DNA of 64,000 bases from Mariniphaga sp964559175 (GTDB lineage: Bacteria; Bacteroidota; Bacteroidia; Bacteroidales; Prolixibacteraceae): assembly GCA_964559175.1 (NCBI GenBank), contig CAZLGT010000014.1, positions 1 to 64,000 on the forward strand. The letters are read 5' to 3'. The position numbers and the translations under genes were made by a program. Shown here piece by piece: positions 34,970 through 43,631 of this stretch (its first letter is position 1; every line of letters starts with the position of its first letter). The notes beneath the pieces were generated by a model, which saw only the letters and a list, made by a program, of their open reading frames with translations, did not search any database and had not been told where the DNA came from.

Positions 34970-36285
34970 GATATCCCGGCTGTTAAAGTATGTTTCATAT
35001 AATTGTAAATCACTGAATTGCTCTCCACCTGGTTGGTGTAAACCTTGTAAGTTTCAGTAACGTCCTGACTAAGATAACGCAAAACAAACTGATATTTTTT
35101 CCCGGTTGGAAAATAGAGGCTTCCCGAAAACTTTTGTTCCGAAATGCCCGGAAAATTGGACACCACATAGCCACCCGATTCGATAAAATTTTCCATTTCA
35201 CCGCTCAGATACTGCCCGTAAAAATGCACCGGTCCCAACTGCGCTCCTCCTGAAACGCCGAAGGTGTTGAATCCGAAACCGTTTTCTTCACTGCTTTTGA
35301 AATACGCTCGCGGAGTAAAATAGAAATTGAGGTTTGAAAACGGATATACCGAAAGCCAGGCTGAATATTGCCTGAAACCTGAATTGCCAATGTTGGCATA
35401 GTTGTATTCCATTCCTGGCGAAATATTTCCGAAATGCGACCAGACAGAAGTTGAAAATACAAGGTCTCTGTAATAAATAGCAGCGTTTCCAAAAAACCGC
35501 CTGTTGCTGCTAATTCCGCCGTTGGCGTACGAAAAATCGCCCCAAATCAGGCTCAGCGCAGGCGATACATAAAGCTTTTTCCACAGAATCAGGTTGGGGT
35601 TCACAAAATACTGGAACTGATTGGTTTTGGCCGGGAATATATTTTTATCTCCCCAGTCAATCCGCTGTTCCCGATTCAGTCCAACATAAGTAAGGTTGTG
35701 GTTCAGACTGATTCCGGGCGTTATTCGGTGGCTAAGGTCGAACGATTCAAAATGGTATTTTTTCAGGTAGTAAGCTTCGCCGTAATCTTCGCCCACGCCG
35801 GCTTGCTGTCCATGAGTTGCTGTAGTTAACGTTTCAAAATCGGGATTAAAACTGTACCCAGCCTCAAATCCCACTTTGGTGATTTTCTTTGCCGAAAAAC
35901 CAATTTTATCCTGCATGGCGGGAGAAAAATTGCCTGCGGATTTGTAGGCCTCAGACGCACGTCCGCCCCAAAGCAGACTGTAGTAAAGGTATTCCTGCAG
36001 CCATTCAAACGACTGGTCATTTTCCCAGGCTTTCAAAAACCATTCGCTGGCTGTTCGGTATTTTTTCAGGTTGTAATATGCAATACCGGTGCGGGCCTGC
36101 AGATAGAAAAAGTCGATGTCTTGTTGGCGCGCTTCCTTAGAATAATCAATCAATTCAGCCCATTTTCCCTGGAGATAAAGTTCGTACGAAACTTTCTCCA
36201 CTTCCGGATAATTCAATTTTTGTTGCGCCTGAACCGCCAGCAAAAACAAGGTAAACACCACTATCAATCCAATTCGTTTCTGCAT
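34957..36285 (-). CDS. TPR domain plus outer membrane beta-barrel protein (YaiO-like layout)
   Basis: A 442-residue exported protein. The signal peptide (LLAVQAQ) is followed by a helical TPR-like region (about 25-135, FYLQARTGIAYYNLKKYRTASEWFLKAW). A C-terminal barrel of alternating amphipathic strands runs from about 145 and ends in the aromatic residue of HTLTAGISWNF, the signature of outer membrane barrels. The TPR-plus-barrel layout recalls YaiO-family proteins, though I cannot confirm membership. It overlaps the UT-M23 gene by 22 bp at its 5' end. Confidence 0.75.
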   Translation of the reverse strand: MQKRIGLIVVFTLFLLAVQAQQKLNYPEVEKVSYELYLQGKWAELIDYSKEARQQDIDFFYLQARTGIAYYNLKKYRTASEWFLKAWENDQSFEWLQEYLYYSLLWGGRASEAYKSAGNFSPAMQDKIGFSAKKITKVGFEAGYSFNPDFETLTTATHGQQAGVGEDYGEAYYLKKYHFESFDLSHRITPGISLNHNLTYVGLNREQRIDWGDKNIFPAKTNQFQYFVNPNLILWKKLYVSPALSLIWGDFSYANGGISSNRRFFGNAAIYYRDLVFSTSVWSHFGNISPGMEYNYANIGNSGFRQYSAWLSVYPFSNLNFYFTPRAYFKSSEENGFGFNTFGVSGGAQLGPVHFYGQYLSGEMENFIESGGYVVSNFPGISEQKFSGSLYFPTGKKYQFVLRYLSQDVTETYKVYTNQVESNSVIYNYMKHTLTAGISWNF

Positions 36286-38495
36286 ATCATTTTTAGCTTA
36301 GCCTCATTTAAATCTATCAAAATTTCAAAATCCCCCTGTTGAGTAATTTCAATTTTACTTGTACATGCTTTCACCTTTCTGCCCGCAATTTTTTTGGTGA
36401 TTTCAGCCTCCATTTTTATCGAATCCGATGAGAGAATGTCTCCGGCTTCTTTTAGCGTAAGTTTGTATTCTGCTTTCAGGAACAGGAAAAGTGGAGCAAC
36501 AAAATCCTGCAGAAATTTCAGTATGCCGCCAAAAAGCAGGTGAACCGGTAGTGTATCATTAATTCTGCTGCCAGCCTGGAATCCTACCGGAACCTTAAAC
36601 AATGAAACGTAAAACCAAAACAGCGGTGAATGTTTTTTTCCGTTGAAATTGGTGAAAAAGTGCATGTCGCCCTGATTGTACAAATATGCCCGTCCGTTGT
36701 GTTTTTCGCAACGGAGGAATGTAGTATTGTACACATCGGTTTCGGCTACCCAGGCATATTCGCCTGCCAGCTTTTTCCATCTGGTCTTTTCTGAATCCAC
36801 TTCCACCGAAACATTTATTCGTCTTCCGGGAATGAAATGCAGCGCGTTGTTCAGCACTTCATTTTTGGAGGGGTTGACCAAAACCTGGTTTTTTTGAGGA
36901 AAATCGAAAGATTTCAGTGAATAACCGAATTCTTCCTTTAGTAAATAATGACCAAATGGATAGTCGATAGTGGTTGAGCCTACATACGGATTGGCCTGAA
37001 ACTGAAAATGCAGGTGCGGATAAGGCGAGCGGCCCGAGTTTCCGCAACGGCCAATTAACTGGCCTTTTTTCACTGAATCTCCGGTTTTTACTTCTACCGA
37101 CTGGAATTTTAGATGGCTGAGCTTGGAGTACAAATAATCGTTGTGTTTGATAATGACTGTATTTCCCCAGTTGTCTTTCGTATTTACATCGCCGATAGCA
37201 TTGTCGGGAACATTGTTCACCACCTCGGCCACAGTGCCGTCGGCAGGCGCCAAAACAGCTTTTCCGAAACAGAAATAATCTTCGGCAAAATCACCCGAAT
37301 TTTTATACTGCTGCCCCTCGCGGCCGGTGATGATGAAATCAAATGCATGACGCCAGGCACCTTTGTGGGTGTGTTCGCCGTTGTGCCCCTGACTTACCGT
37401 CCACTCGCCATAAAACGGAAGAGCTGCCGAAACCGGGTAAGCCGCCGGAAAACGCTTCATATTTCCCGAATAGAGGTACAGATTTTTTTCGGGTTTTCCC
37501 AGTTGAACCGGTGTTTCTATCAAATGCCGCGGACGTTTCTCACGCAGTTTCAGCGCATACAAAAAGGTTAAAACAATCACGTTGAACGGCAACGAATAGG
37601 GAGATATACGGAACAATACAAAAAGCTGCTGGGTACTGGTGGTAATTAATACCACCGCCGGAAGCAGTAAAATAATCCAGCCGAAACTGACCCGTCCCGG
37701 CACCAAATAGTACCCGCCCAACGCAATGGCCGTCAGAATATAGTTGAACCCGATAAATGTATAGCCCAGCGAATCGAATTCGATGCCTACAAACAGGTAA
37801 AACAAAAACGCCACGGCATAGCCCAGAACAGAAAGCACAAAGGTTATTCGCGAATAGATGAGTAGTCCTATGGAAATGATAATCCCGGCCAGTAAATGCG
37901 TTTGAAAAAAGATGGCGCCAAGCGAATGGAAGTAAATTCGGATAAACGACGACGGAATACTCTTTTCGAGGAAATCATAGAAATTTACAAACACATTCCC
38001 GCCAATAGAATAGAGTTCGTTGTATGTATAAATTCCTCGTTCGCTAAGATTTAGCGCCGATAAATTATTGGCTGAAAGTGCAACCAACCAGATGGTAAGC
38101 AAAAAAGGAACACTTAAAAACGGCAGGCCGTATTTTCCCAAAACGCCCTGAAAAACAACGGTAAGAAAAAAGCAGGTTAACGCGGTTATGGCAATTAAAA
38201 CATAAACCTCAACCGAAGGTTGGTAAAACAAACCCACGCCCAAACCAACGAGCAGCGCGTTAAACCCGTAGAGTCCCGAACGCAAATAATACGCGTTGTA
38301 ACCCAACGCCCAGGCCAGTGTGTTGGCAATGAGCACCGCTACCAAACCACCGATACCGGCACCGTAATCAAAAAAACTGATAGCCACCAGAAATACCGCC
38401 AGCGTTTTCGAAGTGGAAAAAAACACCTGCGAGTAGCTGTTGAGGATTGAATGAAGGATTTCCTTTCCTTTGATTACATTTTGGTTTTCCGCCAT
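36264..38495 (-). CDS. Urea-transporter-like membrane domain fused to an M23 peptidase domain
   Basis: A 743-residue protein. Residues about 20-320 match the urea transporter (UT) fold with about ten helices and the signature LRSGLYGFNALLVGLGVGLF. Residues about 355-510 are an LytM/M23 domain with a full zinc set: His near 377 (EHTHKGAWRH), Asp near 386 (HAFDF), and the YPHLHFQF HxH near 494. APADGTVAEVVNN and GDSVKKGQLIGRCGNSGRSPYPH are standard M23 strands. About 230 further residues follow that I do not recognise. M23 enzymes cut peptidoglycan crosslinks, so that part should be periplasmic. It is the first gene of a four-gene operon. Confidence 0.88.
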   Translation of the reverse strand: MAENQNVIKGKEILHSILNSYSQVFFSTSKTLAVFLVAISFFDYGAGIGGLVAVLIANTLAWALGYNAYYLRSGLYGFNALLVGLGVGLFYQPSVEVYVLIAITALTCFFLTVVFQGVLGKYGLPFLSVPFLLTIWLVALSANNLSALNLSERGIYTYNELYSIGGNVFVNFYDFLEKSIPSSFIRIYFHSLGAIFFQTHLLAGIIISIGLLIYSRITFVLSVLGYAVAFLFYLFVGIEFDSLGYTFIGFNYILTAIALGGYYLVPGRVSFGWIILLLPAVVLITTSTQQLFVLFRISPYSLPFNVIVLTFLYALKLREKRPRHLIETPVQLGKPEKNLYLYSGNMKRFPAAYPVSAALPFYGEWTVSQGHNGEHTHKGAWRHAFDFIITGREGQQYKNSGDFAEDYFCFGKAVLAPADGTVAEVVNNVPDNAIGDVNTKDNWGNTVIIKHNDYLYSKLSHLKFQSVEVKTGDSVKKGQLIGRCGNSGRSPYPHLHFQFQANPYVGSTTIDYPFGHYLLKEEFGYSLKSFDFPQKNQVLVNPSKNEVLNNALHFIPGRRINVSVEVDSEKTRWKKLAGEYAWVAETDVYNTTFLRCEKHNGRAYLYNQGDMHFFTNFNGKKHSPLFWFYVSLFKVPVGFQAGSRINDTLPVHLLFGGILKFLQDFVAPLFLFLKAEYKLTLKEAGDILSSDSIKMEAEITKKIAGRKVKACTSKIEITQQGDFEILIDLNEAKLKMICRNELD

Positions 38496-38525
38496 TATAA
38501 ATCTCTAATCATTGACAAAAAGTCT

Positions 38526-38645
38526 TTTGATGCCAGCGGCATCAAATGTTTATAGAAAAAGCCTACCAAGTTCTATGTTCGACCCCAAGGGGTCGTATGT
38601 CTTCCATGTGTTCATTATCTATAAACATGTAAACCCTCCGGGTTT
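38526..38645. repeat. Composite palindromic intergenic element with three hairpins
   Basis: Inside 120 bp are three perfect hairpins: TTTGATGCC/GGCATCAAA (38526-38546), CGACCCC/GGGGTCG (38580-38595) and AAACCC/GGGTTT (38631-38645). A long inverted pair ATGTTTATAGA (38546-38556) and TCTATAAACAT (38618-38628) brackets the central hairpin. The design matches REP-like elements often scattered between genes of Bacteroidota. It lies between two minus-strand operons. Confidence 0.65.
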
Positions 38646-38680
38646 GTGATTCTATTCATTAATTCCATTTTATACCAACG

Positions 38681-38707
38681 TTGTCAGGTCCTGCCGGACG
38701 CTGACAA
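38681..38707. repeat. Inverted repeat downstream of the decarboxylase operon
   Basis: TTGTCAG (38681-38687) pairs with CTGACAA (38701-38707) around a GTCC/GGAC inner stem, and a degenerate relative (CCTGTCAGCG ... CCTGGCAGCG) follows to 38755. It could act as a terminator for the operon ending at 38757, but a clear T-run is lacking. Confidence 0.4.
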
Positions 38708-38756
38708 GTCTAACAATTTTTAACCTGTCAGCGTGCGCAGCACCTGGCAGCGTTAA

Positions 38757-40097
38757 CTAACTTTCTGATTTAACCTCCTTTTCCTTTAACGTTTCCAAAT
38801 CTTCTTTCTTTCTGATAATATGGGATTTCCCCTCCAAATCAATCAGCACCACATTGGGCCGGTAGGTGATAAACTGCATCCACTGGGTGACATTGTAAGC
38901 GCCAACACGCTCAATAACCAACTGGTCGCCGGTTTTTACATGCGGAAAATTGATGGCATCCCGAATCACGTCAATGTTCATGCACAGCGGTCCGTAAATG
39001 GTTGTTTCTTCCACATATTCAGAAGTCGGTTTGCTGGGATAAACGCCCAGATTGTACCAGAACGAGGTAAATAGCAGGTTTACACCGGCATCAATCACCA
39101 TGTTTCGCCGTCCGACAGATGACCGTTTGTTGGCCAGCACAGTGGTGAGCAAATACCCTGCATCGTCAATCAATGCGCGACCTGTCTCCAAAAAGAGCGC
39201 CGGCAGGTTTTCGTGCGGAATTTCCGACGAAATGAGCGCGTTGGTAATGGCCTCGGCATATTCGTCGAACGACGGACAGGTTTCTGAACCCGGCATGTAA
39301 GCGCCTTTCAGCGTATTTTTTGAAGCAAAACCGCCGCCCAAATCGATGTATTTCATCCAGTGGTCAAATTTCCGGTGGGTAGCCATCATCAGGTTAGCCA
39401 GTTTTGAGGCTGCAATGCCGTAAGCTGACGTTGCCATAATGTACGTTCCGATGTGTGTGTGCAGGCCAATCAATTCCAGCTTTTCGGCCAGCATAATGCG
39501 GTTGATGGCATTCCACGCCTCGCCGTTTTCGTAGTTAAAACCAAAACGGTCCCACATGGGATAAATGCCGGTGTCCATATTCACCCGGATGGCGACCCGT
39601 GCTTTTTTGTCGAGCTTGCGGGTAATTTCCATCAGCAGGTAGAGTTCGTCAAAATGGTCGATGTGAATGCAGGCGTTGTGGTTGATGGCCAGCTCCAAAT
39701 CTTTAGCCGATTTTTCAGGACCGTTGAACAGAATTTGGGAACCACTCACGCCCAGCGCCAGTGCTTTTTCAAATTCAAAACCTGAAACTACCTCGGCCCA
39801 GGCGCCTTCATCCTGAAAGATTTTACAAACCGCATCGAGGTAATTGGTTTTGTACGACCAGGCAAACTGCACTTTCGGGTAGCGGGTTTCAAACGCCCGG
39901 CGCGCTTCGGAAATCGTGTTCCGGATGGTTTTTTCAGAAAAAACGAATACGGGCGAACCGTAGTCTTCCATCATTTTTGAAACCGGAATTCCATCAATTT
40001 CGGAAATCACTTTTTGTTTGGCAGGAAGCCCGAATTTGCTGGGCATTCCGGCGGTTATTTTACTGATTACCGGTTTTTCGTATTTGATTTTTTCCAT
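38757..40097 (-). CDS. PLP-dependent decarboxylase of the diaminopimelate/ornithine decarboxylase family, with a leader-like N-terminus
   Basis: A 446-residue fold-III PLP enzyme. The PLP lysine lies in FAWSYKTNY, the His-stacking motif is GLHTHIGTY, the phosphate loop is IDLGGGFAS, and LFLETGRALIDDAGY and the dimer-interface GPLCMNIDV (Cys and Asp as in DapDC) are present. The last active-site motif is VERVGAYNVTQWMQF. The substrate may be diaminopimelate or another amino acid. Residues 1-25 are an extension not needed for the fold and contain Y6-x-x-P9-x-I11 ... G17, resembling the leader motif read by PqqD-type domains. It lies 3 bp after the ATP-grasp gene. Confidence 0.87.
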   Translation of the reverse strand: MEKIKYEKPVISKITAGMPSKFGLPAKQKVISEIDGIPVSKMMEDYGSPVFVFSEKTIRNTISEARRAFETRYPKVQFAWSYKTNYLDAVCKIFQDEGAWAEVVSGFEFEKALALGVSGSQILFNGPEKSAKDLELAINHNACIHIDHFDELYLLMEITRKLDKKARVAIRVNMDTGIYPMWDRFGFNYENGEAWNAINRIMLAEKLELIGLHTHIGTYIMATSAYGIAASKLANLMMATHRKFDHWMKYIDLGGGFASKNTLKGAYMPGSETCPSFDEYAEAITNALISSEIPHENLPALFLETGRALIDDAGYLLTTVLANKRSSVGRRNMVIDAGVNLLFTSFWYNLGVYPSKPTSEYVEETTIYGPLCMNIDVIRDAINFPHVKTGDQLVIERVGAYNVTQWMQFITYRPNVVLIDLEGKSHIIRKKEDLETLKEKEVKSES

Positions 40098-40100
40098 TTT

Positions 40101-41147
40101 TTAAATTTCTTTGTTCATTGAGATAGCGGCAAATTTTTCCAAATCCACAATCATGTCGTAGGAATAGCGTACAAACATTTTCCCGATTTTGTAGTGCTGC
40201 ATGGGCTGAACTTCCATACCGAGCGCCAGTTTAACCAGCGCTTCGGGAATGTTTTGCCCGGCGCCAACAGCCAGGTACACCCATGCGGGAATACGCGGAT
40301 TGATTTCGATAAGGTAATATTCGCCTGCATTGGTTTTTATCAGTTCAAGCTCCATGCCGCCCTTCCATTTTGATTTCTGAAAAAGCGACCGGGTGAGCTC
40401 CATCATTTTTTCGTCAGCCAGGGTAATTCCGCCCCACGCTTTTCCCTTGTCGGTGATGTACTGTTTTCGCATGGGCACGGCTGCCACGGTGTTGCCTTTG
40501 CCATCGCCCAGCGCCACGACGTTCACCTCGGTTCCTGCAACAAATTCCTGTGCAATGACCGGCAAGCCCCATTTCGATGAAATTTTCAGGAAAGCCTGTC
40601 GCACCTGTTCTTTGTTGTTGGCCAGGTGGGCATCGTAAAACTGACCTTTCACCATCACCGGGTAATCGAATTTGTCTTCCATTTCGGTGATTTGCCCCAG
40701 ACTGCCCAGGTTGATGCTGGCCGGCACTTTTATGCCATACTTTTTGCCAAACTCGGGAAGCCGGTGTTTTTCACGTTCCTGAAATTGTTGCAGCGTGGGC
40801 AAAAATGTATGGATACCTAATTTGTGCAGTCGCTCTTCGTTTTTCATAAAGGAAAAAAGCTCGGCATCGAAATTGGGAACCAGTACGTCGATTTTTTCCT
40901 GCTGGTGGATGTGTTCAATACGTTCAATCAGGTCGTCGGAACCCGAAGAAGGGTAGGGAATTTGAAAAATACGGTCGCACAACCCTTCCATGTAAATACC
41001 CGGTTCCAGGTTTTCGTAAACCAACCCGATTACACGCACGTCAAATTCTTCGGACTCTTTTACGCCACGAATTACCGGAACACCCGGGCCAGGATTGTCG
41101 GTGTTGTTTAACCCGGTAACAGCCAGCGTAATGTGTTTCTTTTCCAT
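40101..41147 (-). CDS. ATP-grasp protein related to the carbamoyl-phosphate synthase large chain
   Basis: A 348-residue ATP-dependent ligase-like protein. An N-terminal Rossmann pre-domain (ITLAVTGLNNTDNPGPGVPVIRG) is followed by the ATP-grasp core: FDYPVMVKGQFYDAHLANN, PVIAQEFVAGTEVNVVALGDGKG, and the Mg-binding MELELIKTNAGEYYLIEINPRIPAW. Such proteins join an acyl phosphate to an amine or thiol. The acceptor is unknown; the tight operon with a PqqD-like gene (5 bp) and a decarboxylase (3 bp) suggests peptide or amino acid modification. Confidence 0.87.
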   Translation of the reverse strand: MEKKHITLAVTGLNNTDNPGPGVPVIRGVKESEEFDVRVIGLVYENLEPGIYMEGLCDRIFQIPYPSSGSDDLIERIEHIHQQEKIDVLVPNFDAELFSFMKNEERLHKLGIHTFLPTLQQFQEREKHRLPEFGKKYGIKVPASINLGSLGQITEMEDKFDYPVMVKGQFYDAHLANNKEQVRQAFLKISSKWGLPVIAQEFVAGTEVNVVALGDGKGNTVAAVPMRKQYITDKGKAWGGITLADEKMMELTRSLFQKSKWKGGMELELIKTNAGEYYLIEINPRIPAWVYLAVGAGQNIPEALVKLALGMEVQPMQHYKIGKMFVRYSYDMIVDLEKFAAISMNKEI

Positions 41148-41152
41148 AGTTT

Positions 41153-41416
41153 TTAATTAAATTCAAGCGGATTGCCGTGAACCGTGATTTGATAATGCTT
41201 TAGTAACGTGCAGAATTCGTAAAAATCCTTTTCGAAACTCAAATCATCCACATCGTATTTTATCAGAAAAGCTTCCTTAATTTCTTCCAACTCCTTTTCC
41301 TCCGCAATCATTCTTATCAGCTCAAGCCCCGAGGGGTTCAGGCTAAACGAGTCGCCGGTTTTCTGGTTGAAAACAAACCCGTTGTCGCTGATTTTTACTT
41401 CTGGTGCAATTTTCAT
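41153..41416 (-). CDS. PqqD-like peptide-binding (RRE) protein
   Basis: An 87-residue protein with the PqqD layout. A beta-hairpin (VKISDNGFVFNQKTGDSFSLNPSG) precedes three helices (LELIRMIAEEKELEEIKEAFLIKYDV and SFEKDFYEFCTLLKHYQI). PqqD-like domains are the recognition elements that hold the leader of a ribosomal peptide for tailoring enzymes. No pqqA, pqqC or pqqE is near, so PQQ synthesis is ruled out locally. It is the first gene of the operon with the ATP-grasp and the decarboxylase. No precursor-peptide gene was found in the flanking 220 bp. Confidence 0.8.
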   Translation of the reverse strand: MKIAPEVKISDNGFVFNQKTGDSFSLNPSGLELIRMIAEEKELEEIKEAFLIKYDVDDLSFEKDFYEFCTLLKHYQITVHGNPLEFN

Positions 41417-41638
41417 TGTTTTATATCTTTAAGTGCCTTTCATTTTGCCACTCTCTTTTTTTTATTCTCCGAATTTATTGATTTTCTTTCAGAAAACTGT
41501 CTGAAAACCGATGAATGTTTTTTAGACACCCGAGTAAATAAAAACTTGTGTTGCTACATATTTTTTTTTCAAACTTTAAGGTTGGCACCAATGTTGTTTC
41601 ATTTAAGAGTAAATAGTTTCAAATTAAAAATTTCAGCC

Positions 41639-42223
41639 ATGAAAACAATAACTAAATTACTGTTTCTGTCAGTCCTGGTTATTTTTGCCGCCTGCCAGGG
41701 TGAGCCCGGCCCTCCGGGAAGAGACGGAATCGATGGAAGAGACGGACAAGACGGCGAATCTTTTTTAGGAGCAGTTTTTGAAATTGAAGGCGATTTTACT
41801 TCGGAAAACGATTACAGCCTCTATTTTGAATTTCCGCAAACGACCACTGTTTACGAAAGCGATATCGTGCTTGTGTATATTCTGTGGGAACAGGCGGAAG
41901 ACGATTATGGTGATTTGCTGGATGTTTGGAGACTGCTTCCACAAACCGTTGTTTTAGACGATGGAGTGCTGCAATACAATTACGATTTCACTTTCCTCGA
42001 TGTATTGGTATTTCTGGAAGGAACCCTCGATTTAAGCACGTTGCTACCTGCAGAATCCGACGACCAGGTTTTCAGGATTGTTGTTCTTCCGGCCGACTAC
42101 GCCATTTCAAGTACGTTGGATGTAACCGATTACGACCAGATGATGAAATCGCTGGGTATAAACAAAGGGTTGGTGCAGAAAATTGATTTGACAGAAAATA
42201 TTGAAATAACAGTTCCAAAGTAA
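41639..42223 (+). CDS. Lipoprotein with a short collagen-like repeat
   Basis: A 194-residue lipoprotein (VIFAAC, Cys 19). Directly after the lipidated Cys are about six Gly-X-Y triplets (GEPGPPGRDGIDGRDGQDG), then a beta-rich acidic domain of about 150 residues (VFEIEGDFTSENDYSLYFEFP ... VYILWEQAEDD ... FRIVVLPADYAIS). The triplets may form a short trimerising triple helix that lifts the domain from the membrane. The ATG at 41639 gives the proper signal peptide. It is divergent from the PqqD operon and has a strong terminator. Confidence 0.82.
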   Translation: MKTITKLLFLSVLVIFAACQGEPGPPGRDGIDGRDGQDGESFLGAVFEIEGDFTSENDYSLYFEFPQTTTVYESDIVLVYILWEQAEDDYGDLLDVWRLLPQTVVLDDGVLQYNYDFTFLDVLVFLEGTLDLSTLLPAESDDQVFRIVVLPADYAISSTLDVTDYDQMMKSLGINKGLVQKIDLTENIEITVPK

Positions 42224-42245
42224 AACATGAGTATCCTCTTGTGAC

Positions 42246-42284
42246 AAAAAAAGGTTGTTCGGATTTTTCCGGACAGCCTTTTTT
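42246..42284. terminator. Strong bidirectional terminator
   Basis: An A-run, a stem AGGTTGTTCGGA / TCCGGACAGCCT (two G-T pairs) and a run of six T make this a symmetrical hairpin downstream of the collagen-like lipoprotein gene. Confidence 0.85.
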
Positions 42285-42377
42285 AATGAAAGACATTCAT
42301 GCTTTTGTTTCATTTTTGTTAATTTAACAATATCTGTTCAGCTAAACAGTAGATGAAAAGGCTGTCATGGTTCAATT

Positions 42378-42998
42378 TTGCTATCCCCTGCAATTTCCGA
42401 TTCTCACAAGGTTTTAGTTTTCGCTATTCAGAACAGAATGAAAAAAAACATATGCCAAATAAGAGTTTTTATTTATTTTGGCCGTATTGAGAAATATGAA
42501 GAAATTGCCGACCGCATGGATGAGGAAATAGTTACTTTTCTCACCCAGATAATCCGTAGCGATGTGAGCAAATCGACTACTGAAAGGGGTAGTGCTATGA
42601 TAAAACTGGTGAATCGGATTGAAAGCATCAGTGATTCATGTTACCTGATGGCGCAATTTATAAAACAGGCAAGCAACAATAAAATCGCGTTTGACGATGA
42701 GATGGTTGACAACATGAAACAGATTTTCCTGTCGGTTGAGCAACTGATGGATGAACTGCAGTCTGCTCTGGAAGAAAAAGATTCCCCCATTGATTTGGAA
42801 GCCGCCCGGGCAGCCCGCGATAACATTAAAGAATCGATTGAAACACTAAATGTTGAAAACCTGAAAGCCATTAAAAAAGGCAATTACAAATATAAAATTG
42901 GAATTATTTACACCGATGTTTACACAGAACAAGGGGTTTTGGCAGATCATTGCTATCATGGATTAAAATATGTTGACGAGATGCAAAGAGCCAGGTAA
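42378..42998 (+). pseudogene. 5'-truncated Na/Pi cotransporter: only the PhoU-like C-terminal domain remains
   Basis: The frame encodes the cytoplasmic PhoU-like tail of Na/phosphate (NptA-type) cotransporters: GRIEKYEEIADRMDEEIVTFL, GSAMIKLVNRIESISDSCYLMA, and GIIYTDVYTEQGVLADHCYHGLKY. The family has about 350 membrane residues before this point. Here they are absent, and the preceding 35 residues show no similarity and no membrane helices. The first usable Met in register is at 42438. It may be a decayed gene or a stand-alone regulator. There is no sign of the missing half within the window. Confidence 0.65.
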
Positions 42999-43019
42999 AT
43001 GCTTTTGAAAAACAGCAGG

Positions 43020-43451
43020 TTACCATGGTTTTTTCAGGAACATAACCTTTTTTTTGTAATCGATTACTGCCTGGTGTTGCACGAAAAAGTCGCCTCCCAG
43101 CAATCCGCAAATTCTCAGGCTGGTGGCTTTAGAGTAAAGATTATTTATTTGCGACAAGTCCAGAAGCGCAACTTTCAGGGTGTTTACCTTTAGTTTGCCA
43201 AGTGAAAAAGGATTTAGGGTTGCAATGTTGGTTTCAATGGGTTTTTCACCAATGCCAGCCGTGTGCAGCTGGTTGGGTTCTTCTTTGGAAACAACATATT
43301 GGTTTTCCAGGTTTTTATCGAAAACAGTTCTGGAAGCGCCGGTGTCAACCACCCAGTATCCGGTGGTTTTATCTTCAAAAACCGATTGGACAACAAGGTG
43401 GTAATTGGCATCCTCCAGCTCCTCAATCTGTAATGGAATTTTTATTTTCAT
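43020..43451 (-). CDS. Retropepsin-like aspartic protease domain protein
   Basis: A 143-residue protein with one pepsin/retropepsin-type active site, WVVDTGASRTVFD (catalytic Asp 36), a flap region (HTAGIGEKPIETNIA), and the second hydrophobic-hydrophobic-Gly motif CGLLGGDFF. One active-site Asp per chain implies a homodimer. The ATG at 43451 starts MKIKIPLQIEELEDANY, which is already strand-forming; an upstream ATG would add 33 poorly structured residues. No signal peptide is seen, so it should be cytoplasmic. Substrate unknown. Confidence 0.78.
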   Translation of the reverse strand: MKIKIPLQIEELEDANYHLVVQSVFEDKTTGYWVVDTGASRTVFDKNLENQYVVSKEEPNQLHTAGIGEKPIETNIATLNPFSLGKLKVNTLKVALLDLSQINNLYSKATSLRICGLLGGDFFVQHQAVIDYKKKVMFLKKPW

Positions 43452-43552
43452 CTCATTATCAGTGTATATTTTTATACGTATTCGATGGAACTCGCCAAAT
43501 AATGGGACAACTGGATGATTATTTTGCTCGTGGCTCGTTTCATTCGCCAAAG

Positions 43553-43592
43553 TAAAAGAAAAAACGGCTGAATCCGCAGAAACAGCCGTTTG
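43553..43592 (-). terminator. Rho-independent terminator of mdh
   Basis: On the minus strand, AAACGGCTG / CAGCCGTTT form a perfect 9-bp stem followed by TTTTTTCTTT. It lies 40 bp past the mdh stop. Confidence 0.85.
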
Positions 43593-43631
43593 AAAATGTA
43601 TAGTTTTTTTTGATTTTTTCTTTTCGGAAAT

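Noticed and set aside
41153..41416. PQQ biosynthesis gene
   Set aside because: The PqqD-like fold is general for peptide recognition; pqqA, pqqC and pqqE are absent from the neighbourhood.
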